DNA from: Bog-159 sp963709155
GTDB lineage: Bacteria > Acidobacteriota > Terriglobia > Bryobacterales > Bryobacteraceae
Reading direction: 5' to 3'
Assembly: GCA_963709155.1 (NCBI GenBank)
Contig: CAVPVD010000010.1
Coordinates: forward strand, 930,001 to 994,000
DNA length: 64,000 nucleotides
Both the position numbers and the translations under genes were made by a program. Below are positions 44,669-54,600 of the stretch, piece after piece. The notes beneath the pieces were generated by a model. The model did not search any database. It had not been told where the DNA came from and saw only the letters and a program-made list of their open reading frames with translations. Position 1 is the stretch's first letter; every line of letters begins with the position of its first letter.

Positions 44669-45592
44669 ATGCGCATCGCATTCCTTTGTCTGATTTGTGC
44701 GGCCCTCGCGCCGGCGGAGATCCATCACAATCCCGGCAGCACCACGCCGCTGCCTCACGAAAAGTACATCCACGTAGTTAGCGAGGCCGACTCGCCCGTC
44801 CAGCAGACCTACATTAAATCGAAAGACGGTCTCTACATCGCGGCGGCTATCCGCAAACCCAAGGGCGACGGCCGTTATCCCGCCATGATTATCTTTCACG
44901 GCGCGCCCGGCGGCCGCGGCATGGAACAACTCGTCGGCTGGTCGCGCGGCGACTGGGGCGGTCCCGTCTGGGAGCGCTTCCTGCAGGAAGGCTACGTCGT
45001 CGCGGTGGCCGACTATCGCGGCGGAAACATGAACCTGACATCCGCCCCCTCCTCGAACGGCATGGTCACGTCTATCGACGATGGCCTCGCGGTGATCGAC
45101 TACGTCAAGGCGCTGCCTTACGTCGAGACGGACCGTATCAACCTATATGGCGTCAGCCTGGGAGGCAACCTGGTGATGAACCTGCTTTCCAGGGTTCCGG
45201 TACACGCCGCCATCGTGGGCGCGCCGGCCGTGATGTGGTTCCTCGGCATCCAGATGCCGCCGCCCGGCACGCCCCCGAATCCCGATGCCCTCAAAAATCT
45301 GAAGCCCGACCCGGAAATCTCCGGCAAAAACATTGAGCCGGTCCGCAGCCCCGTTCTGATCCTGGTGGGCACCGCCGACCGCCTCATGCCGGTCGCCATT
45401 ATGCTGCACGATGCCCTCGCCGCCGCCGGCAAATCCGTGCGCTTGGACATCTACGAAGGCGGCTATCACGACTTCTGCCTGGGACCGCAAGGCCAGAAAC
45501 GGCCCGATCTGCCGCAAGGCGAGGCCCTTTTCGATTCCGCCCTCGACGCGTTGGAAAAGTCAGTCCTCTTCGCCGCCGGAAAACTGAAGTAA
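44669..45592 (+). CDS. Exported alpha/beta hydrolase (dienelactone hydrolase / S9-like)
   Basis: A 307-residue protein with a short signal peptide (MRIAFLCLICAALAPA). The alpha/beta-hydrolase triad is visible: Ser163 in the nucleophile elbow GVSLGG, Asp in LVGTADRLM and His in EGGYHDFCLG. The oxyanion region is IIFHGAPGGRG. This arrangement occurs in peptidase S9 and dienelactone hydrolase-like esterases; the substrate is unknown. GGTAAGG lies just before the ATG. It is the gene after hflX but probably expressed separately. Confidence 0.85.
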   Translation: MRIAFLCLICAALAPAEIHHNPGSTTPLPHEKYIHVVSEADSPVQQTYIKSKDGLYIAAAIRKPKGDGRYPAMIIFHGAPGGRGMEQLVGWSRGDWGGPVWERFLQEGYVVAVADYRGGNMNLTSAPSSNGMVTSIDDGLAVIDYVKALPYVETDRINLYGVSLGGNLVMNLLSRVPVHAAIVGAPAVMWFLGIQMPPPGTPPNPDALKNLKPDPEISGKNIEPVRSPVLILVGTADRLMPVAIMLHDALAAAGKSVRLDIYEGGYHDFCLGPQGQKRPDLPQGEALFDSALDALEKSVLFAAGKLK

Positions 45593-45660
45593 GGCGTATC
45601 GGGGCGGATCATTGTCCCTTTCCGTGTGTCAGTCGCGCTTATACAATTGAAGGAGTTCCG

Positions 45661-47898
45661 ATGCCCATAAAACTTGATCTCGGCTCGATCGGCGCAGTGG
45701 AGGTGGCCGCAAAAGGCGACCTCTCGAAGTATCTGAAACCCGGCGTCGATAGCCTTGTCACCTTGAGCCCGTTAGTAGCGCACTATCTGGATTCCCGGAT
45801 AGCGGACGTTCCCCCCGGCTCGGTTTCCACCAACTTCAGCTTCAGCTTCGCGCCAAGCTGGAAAATCTCCCAGACCGTCGGCATCACCCTGTCGGTCAAA
45901 CCCACGGCGACCTGCACGCTCAGCATCATCCAGCCTGGAGGCACGCTTTTCAGTTACGCCGTCGGAGAGGATGCCAAAGACACGCCAGTCAAGGCCCCGG
46001 CCGATAGCTATTATGTCGGCATTGCGCTCGAGTGCTCCCTGGCGGTCGATGCGGGCGCCAAGTGGAGTTCCGGAAACCTGGGCGTCAGCGGCAGCATTTC
46101 CACCAGCGATCAGTTTAAAGTGGCCAACTATTACCGCGTCGGCCCCGCCGTAGTGCTGCGCGATGCCATCAGCCAGGCCTTCTCAAGCTTCGTCTTGCCG
46201 TTCCATGCCGATAGCATTGCGAACCTGCCTGCCGGCGACTATGTCGACTTCGAATTCATCGGCAAGCTGGCCCTGGGATTCGGCGCCACTTACGGCTTCT
46301 CCGGGACGTTCTTCGGCGGTCGAAGCCATGGCGAGGTCAGCGCATCTTTTGCGACCCCTACCGGCAAGGAGGTAATTTCCGCCAAACCATCTTACCAGGT
46401 GGGCGCGGGATTCAAGCTGCAGTACACCCACGACGACGCATTCCGCGTGGTCACGGGCCGCACCGCCACTGGCGCCACGCTCTATCTGTTGCGCAAGGAC
46501 ACCTCCGGTTTCTCCACCACCGAAAGCTTTGGGGTGACCTTGAGCGCCGGCGCGAAGTTTCAGACGGATGCCGCAACGGTCAAAGCCGAAACGCAGAAAG
46601 CCGCGCAAGGATTCTTTTCAGGCAGCGGCGGAAGCACTCTTGGCAACAAGCTCGCCGCCGTAGCGGGCGACGCCACGGATGAGATCAACACCTCGGTCAA
46701 TAAGTTGCTTGCCAAGGGCAACGGTCAGAAGATCGCCCTCGAACTGACCCAGTCCCGGAGCCGTGAGAACACCGCTCTATTCGTTTACAACTTCGACTTT
46801 AGCGTGGGCACCGGCGCCTATGACGTGGCGATGGGCGGCGATTATGCCACTGCCCTTACTATGCCCGGCGTGACTCTCGACCCACAGTCGTTTGTCGAAC
46901 AGCTGTACACACGGAGCGCGGGCCTCAATCTGCAGTTCTTCGATTTGCTTCGCTTCCAGGACGTCGTCACGTACATCCAGAAGACCGATATCACGTATCT
47001 CGGGTCCCGCACATTCCAGATTCGCAAGACCGCAGGCGTCAAGTCGATCTCCGGACTATTCGGGAAAGAGCGCGAAGCCGACCTGTACTTCATTGCGCAA
47101 TGCCGGAATGTGGCGCAATCCACGGCAGTCTCGGATGTCAACGTGCGCCTGAATGCCATCTTCACCGACCGCAACAACGCCTCCGCCTTCGATGAGAGCA
47201 TGCGTACCATGGCCGCCTTTGGCTTAGCCAACGTCTCGAGCTCTATACGGGATTACATCGCCCGCCACCCCAAGGGGACCGTCCAGTTCACACTCGATGT
47301 GGACACCGCTCAACTGAGCGCGATCGCCTCCGACGATTATCTGAACGGAAAACCTCCGGCGGAACCGCACCTGCGGGACAAACGCAATTACGAGCAGTTC
47401 GTGCAGGCTGTGATCGCGGTGATTGGACCGGTTGACACCGTGGCCCAGGTCTTCGAGCAGAAGTTCGGGAAATATGAGGATTGGCTGGCCTTCAACCGTG
47501 CCGTGAACGACCCGCTAGGCCTGAACAAGCCGGGAGACCGCCTCAGCCAGGGTAACATCAACGGACAACACTGGCCGCCGAACTACCCGCCCGCGGATAC
47601 GTTGGACCGCATGAAGGTGCAGGCCTACATCTTAGCTGGGCAGGAATTCATGAACTTCTGCGACAGCCTGAAGCACCTGATCGCGGATCTTCCCGGCGTG
47701 GACACCGACGAACAGTACGAAGAGATGTTTCAAGCCATAGCCGGCATGATCCGTAACGAGGTCGCATTTCCCACTTACTTCCTAAAGCCCTCCATGGCCG
47801 CGCTGATGAGCTTGGCCGGGGTCGCGCTGGTGGCCGCTGGAACGATGCCCGACCCGAACGCGGGCGGGACTTTCTCCATTACGCTGAAGCCGCGGTAG
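45661..47898 (+). CDS. Large protein of unknown function (745 residues)
   Basis: No family recognised. The protein starts with a strong ribosome binding site (GAAGGAG, about 5 bp before the ATG) and has no signal peptide or transmembrane segment. The N-terminal 300 residues are beta-rich with alternating polar and aromatic strands (TNFSFSFAPSWKISQTVGIT, SVSGSIS-like blocks, FGATYGFSGTFFGG). A helical stretch follows around residues 300-350 (AATVKAETQKAAQGFF), then mixed alpha/beta with FDVVTYIQ-type segments. The C-terminal 150 residues are helical (YEDWLAFNRAVNDPLG). Codon use looks like its neighbours. It stands alone between an esterase-like gene and a convergent outer-membrane protein gene. 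The start SIGAVEVAAKGDLSKYL suggests a cytoplasmic or non-classically exported protein. Confidence 0.85.
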   Translation: MPIKLDLGSIGAVEVAAKGDLSKYLKPGVDSLVTLSPLVAHYLDSRIADVPPGSVSTNFSFSFAPSWKISQTVGITLSVKPTATCTLSIIQPGGTLFSYAVGEDAKDTPVKAPADSYYVGIALECSLAVDAGAKWSSGNLGVSGSISTSDQFKVANYYRVGPAVVLRDAISQAFSSFVLPFHADSIANLPAGDYVDFEFIGKLALGFGATYGFSGTFFGGRSHGEVSASFATPTGKEVISAKPSYQVGAGFKLQYTHDDAFRVVTGRTATGATLYLLRKDTSGFSTTESFGVTLSAGAKFQTDAATVKAETQKAAQGFFSGSGGSTLGNKLAAVAGDATDEINTSVNKLLAKGNGQKIALELTQSRSRENTALFVYNFDFSVGTGAYDVAMGGDYATALTMPGVTLDPQSFVEQLYTRSAGLNLQFFDLLRFQDVVTYIQKTDITYLGSRTFQIRKTAGVKSISGLFGKEREADLYFIAQCRNVAQSTAVSDVNVRLNAIFTDRNNASAFDESMRTMAAFGLANVSSSIRDYIARHPKGTVQFTLDVDTAQLSAIASDDYLNGKPPAEPHLRDKRNYEQFVQAVIAVIGPVDTVAQVFEQKFGKYEDWLAFNRAVNDPLGLNKPGDRLSQGNINGQHWPPNYPPADTLDRMKVQAYILAGQEFMNFCDSLKHLIADLPGVDTDEQYEEMFQAIAGMIRNEVAFPTYFLKPSMAALMSLAGVALVAAGTMPDPNAGGTFSITLKPR

Positions 47899-47903
47899 CC
47901 GGG

Positions 47904-47924
47904 ATGGCGGAAGCATTCCGCCAT
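47904..47924. terminator. Perfect inverted repeat between convergent genes
   Basis: ATGGCGGAA and TTCCGCCAT form a perfect 9-bp stem with a GCA loop in the 25 bp between two convergent stops. It lacks a clear T-run, so a bidirectional termination or mRNA 3'-end role is only likely. Confidence 0.45.
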
Positions 47925-49180
47925 CAACGCGCGCCCTTGAGCCGCAGCCGGATGAACACATTCCCTCCCACCGGGCGATTGCCGTAAAACGGCTTAATCG
48001 CCGCGGGCAGCGTGTAGGCGGTGAAGTTGGCGCCCACCCCCGTCTGGATGCCCCGGAAGACTTCCACATCGCGCGTAAAGCCCGCGGTATACGCTCCGAT
48101 CCGGAAAGTGCTGCCATAAAGCAGGTCGAGTTGCTGTTCAAGGTCGGGCTGGTCCGCAAACAGTTCATCCTTGTCCACCATCTCAAACCGGCCCGTAAGC
48201 CAGTTCCTACGGCGAATCGGCAGCACCGTCTCGGCCAGATACGAGTTCAAGTTCCGGAACGTCGCGGTGGAGTGATTCCGGCCCCAGATCAGGCTCGAAG
48301 ACCAGGCCCCGCCGGACATCGGCCTGCTGTAAGCCAGTGAGGCGGTCAGCCGCACCTGGTCGCCGGGCTCCAGCGCTTCCGGATGCGCCAGCCGGCCGGC
48401 CGAAACCTGTGCCGCCCAATTTTCCGACGGAAAGAACCACAAGCGCCCTGCCCATGAGTCGATCGCCCCCGCCTGGATGATCCAGCGGTTTTCACCCGGC
48501 TCCGCGCCATGGAAGCCGCTGGCCTCCAGTTTGATTTTCCGGTGCGAGATTCCCAGCGTCACCACGTCGTCGGCGATGTGCGTGGAATCCTGCCAATGGT
48601 GCGAGATCGGCGCTTCCGGGAATTCCGCGGCCGAGTCGCGATGCGGGAACGCCGTCGGACCTAGCGCCGGATCGCCAACTGGCGCTGCGTACACGTCCAG
48701 AATCGTGTGCTCGCCGGCTTGATACGCATAGTGGAACCCCAGCGCCATGATGAAATTGTGAGGATGTTGGGCATCCGTCAGCGGCAGCCCATAAGCCGTC
48801 TCACCGGTCTGGAAGAGCAACGGATAGCGGCGGTCCGTAACGGTGGCCGGCTCCAGGCTGAGCATCAGTACCGTCTCGAACGCGCCCTTCGCTCCCGCGC
48901 TATGCTCGGCCGACGCCATGAACCAGTTCGTCGAGTACAGCTTATCGCCGCCGCGCGGGCCGGCCTGTTGAATGTCGGAAACGAACGCCGTCCCCATGAA
49001 CATGGCGTTCCAATTTCCGAATTGCGTCATCGTCATGGGCATGGGCGACGACCCGGGATTCACGGACGTACCCGAAGCCAGACCCATCAAGTATCCGCCC
49101 GCATCCTCGGCGGTCACCGGCATGGCCGCCAGCAGCCACACACCGGCGATGCTCAGACAGAGTGTCTTCTCACGAAACAT
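47924..49180 (-). CDS. Probable outer-membrane protein, metal-associated context
   Basis: A 418-residue protein with a clear signal peptide (LCLSIAGVWLLAAMPVTA). The mature part is rich in aromatic and amphipathic beta segments, as in outer-membrane beta-barrel proteins. It is also rich in Met and His (SPMPMTMTQFGNWNAMFMG, then DAQHPHNFIMALGFHYAY). It ends NVFIRLRLKG. No named family can be given with certainty; similar-looking proteins are often seen near copper or other metal genes. It is preceded on the same strand by a small Cys-rich exported protein gene (63 bp). A role in metal handling is inference from composition and neighbour. Confidence 0.78.
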   Translation of the reverse strand: MFREKTLCLSIAGVWLLAAMPVTAEDAGGYLMGLASGTSVNPGSSPMPMTMTQFGNWNAMFMGTAFVSDIQQAGPRGGDKLYSTNWFMASAEHSAGAKGAFETVLMLSLEPATVTDRRYPLLFQTGETAYGLPLTDAQHPHNFIMALGFHYAYQAGEHTILDVYAAPVGDPALGPTAFPHRDSAAEFPEAPISHHWQDSTHIADDVVTLGISHRKIKLEASGFHGAEPGENRWIIQAGAIDSWAGRLWFFPSENWAAQVSAGRLAHPEALEPGDQVRLTASLAYSRPMSGGAWSSSLIWGRNHSTATFRNLNSYLAETVLPIRRRNWLTGRFEMVDKDELFADQPDLEQQLDLLYGSTFRIGAYTAGFTRDVEVFRGIQTGVGANFTAYTLPAAIKPFYGNRPVGGNVFIRLRLKGAR

Positions 49181-49243
49181 ACATGTCTCTCCTCCCGCAA
49201 CTTACCGGGCAGCCGCCTGCCGGGCCGCGACTTACGCAGCGCT

Positions 49244-49591
49244 TCAGATGCGGAGGAGAACCGAGGAAAGATCGACGAATCCGGGCGGGGATGGTGCCGG
49301 CGCCGCCTGTTTACAAATCGCGGGCGGCCGCGTCGGCACGGCTACCGCAGGCACGCCAGCCCAGTCGGGCGCTGCCGCCGCAGGTGCGGCTAGCGCAGTG
49401 GAAGAGGCAGGCGCCTGATGGATCACGAGACAATGCGAACACGGGGCCGGATCTGGATTCCCTGGGTCGGATCGATGTGGATGACAGGGAGGCGCGTTCG
49501 TCTGGCGCGGCGCCGGATTGCAGAAACCCGCGCACTGGACCCTCGCGAGCACCAGCGCCAAAGCAAACCAGACCATCAGCCTTGCGTGCAT
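49244..49591 (-). CDS. Small exported Cys/Pro-rich protein
   Basis: A protein of about 115 residues with a hydrophobic signal (LMVWFALALVLARV) followed by CAGFC, PPCHPH and a CSHCLVIH motif, then an Ala/Pro-rich tail ending DLSSVLLRI. It resembles small DUF2946-like metal-associated proteins and mirrors the gene at 42541-42831. The Met at 49591 gives a standard signal peptide; the ORF extends to 49627 but would then overlap the divergent gene start at 49613. Compositional bias makes the call moderate. Confidence 0.5.
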   Translation of the reverse strand: MHARLMVWFALALVLARVQCAGFCNPAPRQTNAPPCHPHRSDPGNPDPAPCSHCLVIHQAPASSTALAAPAAAAPDWAGVPAVAVPTRPPAICKQAAPAPSPPGFVDLSSVLLRI

Positions 49592-49612
49592 CCCGTTGAC
49601 GAACAGGATACC

Positions 49613-51049
49613 ATGGCAGAGTCGCATATGGACCGGCGCGCATTGCTTCGTTCAGCCGTCCTGGCGCCCGCCGTTTTCGGCATCGGCCGGGGCGCGGCGG
49701 CGCGGGTCGCCATCCGCATTGAGGATGTGCGCTTCTCCTACCAGGACTTCCGCTATCGCACGCCCTATCGCTTTGGCGCGCAAACCGTGGACCGGGTCAC
49801 CCTGCTGAACGTCGATTGCGCGGTCCGCACCAACTCCGGCGCGGTAGCGCGTGGCTTCGGATCGATGACCATGGGCAATGCCTGGTCTTTCCCGTCGCAG
49901 GCGATGTCCTACGATACGACACTTGGCGCCATGAAAACCCTGGCGGGACGCATCGCCCGGATCACCGGCTCCTATCCCGACGCCGGCCATCCTGTGGACA
50001 TCAACTGCGCCCTGGAGCCTGAATATCTGAAAGCCGCCGCGGCCGTTTCCAGGGATTTGCGCCTGGCCGAACCCATTCCCAAGCTGTGCACCCTGGTGAC
50101 AGCCAGCCCGTTCGACGCCGCCATCCACGATGCCTACGGCAAGGCGCTGGGCCTGAGCAGTTACCTGACCTATGGCCGCGACGCGATGCCTTACGATCTC
50201 TCGCATTACTTAGGCGCGGCGTATCGGGGCGAGTATCTGAGCCAGTATGTGCTGCCGCGCCCCACCCCACGTATGGCCCTGTATCATTCCGTGGGCGCTG
50301 CCGATCCCATCGTGGCGGCGGATATTCGCCGCCGCATTGCCGATGGACTGCCGGAGATTTTGCCGGAGTGGATCCGCTACAACGGGTTGCGGCGCATCAA
50401 GATCAAGCTGGCGGGCAACGATCTCGCCTGGGACCTGGAGCGCGTAGTGTCTATCGACCGCGCCACTGCCGAAACGCAGCGCGCGCGGGGCGTGGCGGAA
50501 TGGTTCTATTCGCTCGATTTCAACGAGCAGTGCCCCAATGTGGATTATCTGCTGGCCTTTCTCAACCGCCTAAAAGAGCGCACCGCGGCGGGCTTCGATC
50601 GCATTCAATACGTGGAGCAGCCTACCGCGCGCGACCTGAAAGCCGACCGCGCCAACGTGATGCATCGCGCGGCCAAACTGCGGCCTATCGTGATCGATGA
50701 GTCGCTCACCGATATCGAGAGCCTGATGCTGGCCCGCGAAATGGGATATTCAGGCGCCGCCCTTAAGGCCTGCAAAGGGCAGAGCCAGGTGCTGCTGATG
50801 GCCGCCGCCGGGCAGAAGCACGGCATGTTCCTATGCGTTCAGGATCTGACGTGTCCGGGTGCGTCCCTGATCCATTCGGCCGGCTTGGCGGCGCGCATCC
50901 CCGGGGTGGCCGCCATCGAAGCCAACGCGCGCGAGTACGTTCCCGCCGCGAACCAACCGTGGGAGGACAAGTTCCCGGGTATCTTCAAGGTTCGGGACGG
51001 CATGCTGGATACTTCCGGACTGACTGGGCCGGGGCTGGGCGCGATCTGA
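49613..51049 (+). CDS. Exported mandelate racemase / muconate lactonizing enzyme-like protein (enolase superfamily)
   Basis: A 478-residue enolase-superfamily protein with a Tat-like signal (DRRALLRSAVLAPAVFGIG). The barrel has RIKIKLAG (KxK-type base), LDFNEQCPN, YVEQPT and VIDESL at the three usual metal-ligand strands. ALKACKGQS follows as a candidate second lysine base, in the order seen in MLE and dipeptide epimerase enzymes. Members abstract an alpha-proton of a carboxylate. The substrate is unknown, and export is unusual for the group. The ATG at 49613 has AGGA 5 bp upstream; the extension to 49418 is antisense to the small Cys-rich gene. It overlaps a minus-strand zinc-ribbon ORF at its 3' end. 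Confidence 0.85.
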   Translation: MAESHMDRRALLRSAVLAPAVFGIGRGAAARVAIRIEDVRFSYQDFRYRTPYRFGAQTVDRVTLLNVDCAVRTNSGAVARGFGSMTMGNAWSFPSQAMSYDTTLGAMKTLAGRIARITGSYPDAGHPVDINCALEPEYLKAAAAVSRDLRLAEPIPKLCTLVTASPFDAAIHDAYGKALGLSSYLTYGRDAMPYDLSHYLGAAYRGEYLSQYVLPRPTPRMALYHSVGAADPIVAADIRRRIADGLPEILPEWIRYNGLRRIKIKLAGNDLAWDLERVVSIDRATAETQRARGVAEWFYSLDFNEQCPNVDYLLAFLNRLKERTAAGFDRIQYVEQPTARDLKADRANVMHRAAKLRPIVIDESLTDIESLMLAREMGYSGAALKACKGQSQVLLMAAAGQKHGMFLCVQDLTCPGASLIHSAGLAARIPGVAAIEANAREYVPAANQPWEDKFPGIFKVRDGMLDTSGLTGPGLGAI

Positions 51050-51546
51050 CGTGCGCGATGAAACCGGCCGCTACAAACCCGGCAGCGGTAAGGCACTAAC
51101 CCGACCACACTGAGCAGATAATCCTTAGGGTAGTGAACGGCGGAACGGCGCACGTCCGTCCAACCGCAACTCGGGCAGCGTTGGACTTGCTTTGCCGAGC
51201 CTGGATAGGCGCCGGGGCCGTCCGGCAGCGGGAGCAACGTAAGCGCAGGCATCGCGGCCGCACCGCGCGAGCGCGCTGGAAGGGCATCGAATACCGCCAG
51301 GCCGGCATCCGAAGAGCACGGCGCAATTTTCGGCCGCAGATTCCGGAAAGGAGCCAGTTTAGGCGCCGGCACCGGCACACTCGGCCGCGCTGGTTCGGAG
51401 AGCAAGTCCTTCAAGTAGACCTGCAAGTCCCGGATGAGTTTGTCCTCGACTTGTTTCTGCGCCGCCCGGGGATTCACCAGACGAAGCGGCCTGTGCGCCG
51501 CCGGAAATAAGCGGACCCTTTCGATAGGTTGGGCGAGCGAACTCAT
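50839..51546 (-). CDS. Zinc-ribbon ORF with antisense C-terminal tail
   Basis: A 235-residue ORF. Residues of about 122-160 form a zinc-ribbon-like CPSCGWTDVRRS followed by PYRCRVCSGRFHRAR, with two CxxC pairs. The preceding 120 residues are basic and Ala/Pro-rich without a recognised fold. The last 70 residues lie antisense to the 3' end of the MR/MLE-type gene, where no independent domain is visible. Either the gene truly ends in an overlap of about 211 bp, or its natural stop was lost. The zinc-ribbon part is the most credible piece. Function unknown. Confidence 0.55.
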   Translation of the reverse strand: MSSLAQPIERVRLFPAAHRPLRLVNPRAAQKQVEDKLIRDLQVYLKDLLSEPARPSVPVPAPKLAPFRNLRPKIAPCSSDAGLAVFDALPARSRGAAAMPALTLLPLPDGPGAYPGSAKQVQRCPSCGWTDVRRSAVHYPKDYLLSVVGLVPYRCRVCSGRFHRARQIAPSPGPVSPEVSSMPSRTLKIPGNLSSHGWFAAGTYSRALASMAATPGMRAAKPAEWIRDAPGHVRS

Positions 51547-51629
51547 ATGGGGCGTTAAACCGCTATTCTAGCGGGCGCCGGGCCGCGCGCCGCGTCCTAT
51601 TCGTACTGTCGGGGTACGGCTCTGGCCAC

Positions 51630-51660
51630 AAAAAAGGCGGGCGCCAGAGAGGCGCCCGCC
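51630..51660 (-). terminator. Rho-independent terminator of the giant repeat protein gene
   Basis: On the minus strand a perfect 10-bp stem (GGCGGGCGCC / GGCGCCCGCC) with a 5-nt loop is followed by six T residues. It begins 30 bp after the stop at 51690. This is the clearest intrinsic terminator in the window. Confidence 0.9.
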
Positions 51661-51689
51661 GGTGAGTTACGCGAGATCAAGGAGAAGGT

Positions 51690-54600
51690 CTAGTGAGAAC
51701 CGATGAAATTCATGTAGCCGATCGACAGCGCTTCCGGCGAGTCCGGAGAAGCCCAAAGAGCGCGCACCAGTTGCTTCCGGCTGGTCTTCAGCAAAGCTTT
51801 CAGATCCACGCCGCATTCGAAGCGCATGTGATTCATCCCGCTCATGCTGTTGTAGGCTTCCGCGCCAAGCGCCGAGACACCCATACCGCCCGGCACCACG
51901 GCTTCGCTGCCCGCCGCCGATGTGGCGACCGGCGAGCCGAAATCGTCCATCGCACGGAACCCGTGGAAACCCGACGCCACCGGCGCGAAGGGAGTCGGCA
52001 TCGTCACCGGCGCCGTGCGCGCCATACTGAACACCGGCACGCGCGCTAAGCTAACCGCGGGCACGGCGGCCGGAGTATGCGCCATAGCCGGGCTGAAGAC
52101 CGCCAGGCCATAGTGCCCCTTGCCGGTGAACCCGTGGTTGATCGTGGTTCCGCGCAGAATCGGGTGCAGCAGTTGCGTCACCACGACGCTGGGATTGGTG
52201 GCCGTAAGGGCTCCGCTCACGACCTTCAACACCACGCTGCCGGCATTGTAAGTGATCGTGAAATGCTCGCTGCCGTTGATCGCCAACCCGTTCACCGTGG
52301 CGAACTGGTCGGTCACCGTCGAGGCCGTCAGGATGGTAAATGTCTGCCCCACCGTGGGGGTGAAACCCGTCCCCAAACTGATGTTCAGCGTGCCGCCCAG
52401 CGTAGCGCCTTGGGTCACCTTGAGTTGATCGTACTTGGTGCCCACGGTGGCCCCGTCGATGGCGATGTCCAGGGCTCCCGAAGAGCCTTGGCTGTACGTG
52501 TCGGCCACCGAAAGTTTGCCTGTCGTGGCCACCGAACTGCCCGGGCTCAGGATGCTGTCATCCACCACGTTGTAGCCCAGCGTGCCGCTGCCGAACAGCG
52601 ATCCGCCGTTAACCGCCATGGTACCCAGGGTCGAAGAGGTCAAGGTGCCGTTTACCGTGCTGGTGCCGCCCGACTGCGTGAAGTTAAAGGTACTGCCGCC
52701 CACCGTAAAAGTGGTCCCGGTGGAAATCGTGAACAAGCCGGCATTCGTAAAACTGCCGCCCGTGGTGGTCAGCGACGCGCCGGAGGCCAGCGTGAAACTG
52801 CCGGCCACAGCATTCGTGGTGAAGCCCGCCAGGATATTGTGGTTGCCGAAGTCGAGCATTTGGCCTGCGCCGCTTAGCGTGATCTTGGCGGCGTTGGTGG
52901 CGATGGTCGTGCCGCTCGCCCCGAATTGCAGCGTGCCGCCGACGTTGTAAGTCCCGCCGGTCAGCGTCGTGCCGGAGAAATTCTTCAGAGCGCCCCCGGC
53001 CGACGTGCCGATCTTCATGGTGTCGCCCGTGGCCACTCCCAGGGTGCCGTTGTTGGTGAGACCCGTCGCGGTCGGCAGGATCACCAGTGCGGCCGATTGA
53101 TTGGCCGTCAGGATACCCGTAGCCGAATTGGTAATCCCCAGGGTCGAAATGGTGCCCGAGCCTTGAATCGTGCTCGCGTTTGTCAGCGTAATCCCGGCCG
53201 CTATCCCGGTGATGGCGCCGCCCGTCAGGGTCACCGATCCCGCTCCGCTCAGCGTGGTCGCAGCTTTCACATCCAGCGTGCCGGTTACGGCGATCGTGCC
53301 CGCATTGGTGTCGCTACCCGCCGTCGAAAGCGTCAACGTCGCCCCGGTGTCCACGTTCACCGCGCCGGAGTTGGCCAGCGTGCCTACAGTGGCTTTATCG
53401 GAGGTGTCGCTGTTCGCGCCGATGGTCACCGTGCCGGCCGCACTATTGGTCAGCTTGCCAGTTATCGTGACCGTATTGGCGGCGCCGCCCGCATTTGTTC
53501 CATTGGTCGAAAGCGTGCCGGCATTGGTCATGCCGCCGGTCACGGTGAGCTTGCCGCCCGTCTCCGCATCCAGCGTACCGGAGTTAGTCAGGACGCCGCC
53601 GCTGGCCACAGTCATGGTGCCGCCGCTGACGCTGATCGTACCCGTATTGGAATCCGCGCCGGTGGCGGTCAGCTTCAGGCTGGCGCCTTTATCCACCGTG
53701 ATCCCTCCCGTGTTGACCAGCAGACCCGCACTGGCCGTATCGGCTGTATCGTTGTTGGCGCCGATGGTCATCGTGCCCGGCGTGTTATTGGTCAACGTGC
53801 CGGAAACCGTAATGGTGTTGGCGCCGCCTCCGCCATTGGTGTTGTTCGTGGTAATGGTCGCGCTGTTGGTGAGGTTGCCCGTGAGGCTCAGCGTGCCCTT
53901 TTGCTCCAGATCCAAACTGCCGGTATTGGTGAAGGAGCCGGCCGTCATGCTCATCGTGCCGCCATCCACCGTGATGGAGCCGGAACTGGTATCGGTGCCG
54001 GACGTGGTCATCTTAAAGGTTGCGCCCGTATCGACGGTAACGGTGCCGTTGTTGGTCAGTAGTCCGACACTAGCCGTATCCGTGGTATCGCCATGTGCGC
54101 CGATGGTTACCGAATGCCCCGTGGTGTTGGTCAGGGTGCCGGCAATCGCGATGCTGTTGGCTGCGCCCCCGGCATTGGCGCCGTTGGTCGTCAGCGTACC
54201 GCTGTTCACCAGGCCGGCCGCGGTGGTAAGTTTGCCTCCGGACTCCAGGTCGAGGGTTGAGGAGTTGGTGAGGGTGCCGGCCTGTACGCTCAGAGTCCCG
54301 CCGTCCAGCGCGATCGTGCCGGTATTCGAATCCGCACCGGCCGTGGTCAGCTTCATGGTCGCGCCCTTGTCCACCGTGACCGTGCCCGCGTTGGAGAGCA
54401 GGCCCACGCTGGCTACGTCGGCGGTGTCGTTATGCAGCCCGATCGTCACCGTATCGGTGGCGTTATTGGTCAAGGTGCCGGTCACGGTCAGGGTATTCGC
54501 GCCGCCGCCCAGATTCTGGTTGTTGGTGTCTACCGCGCCGCTGTTCGTCAAATTACCCGCCACCGTAAGCGAGCTGGCTTGTTCCAGATCGATCGTGCCG

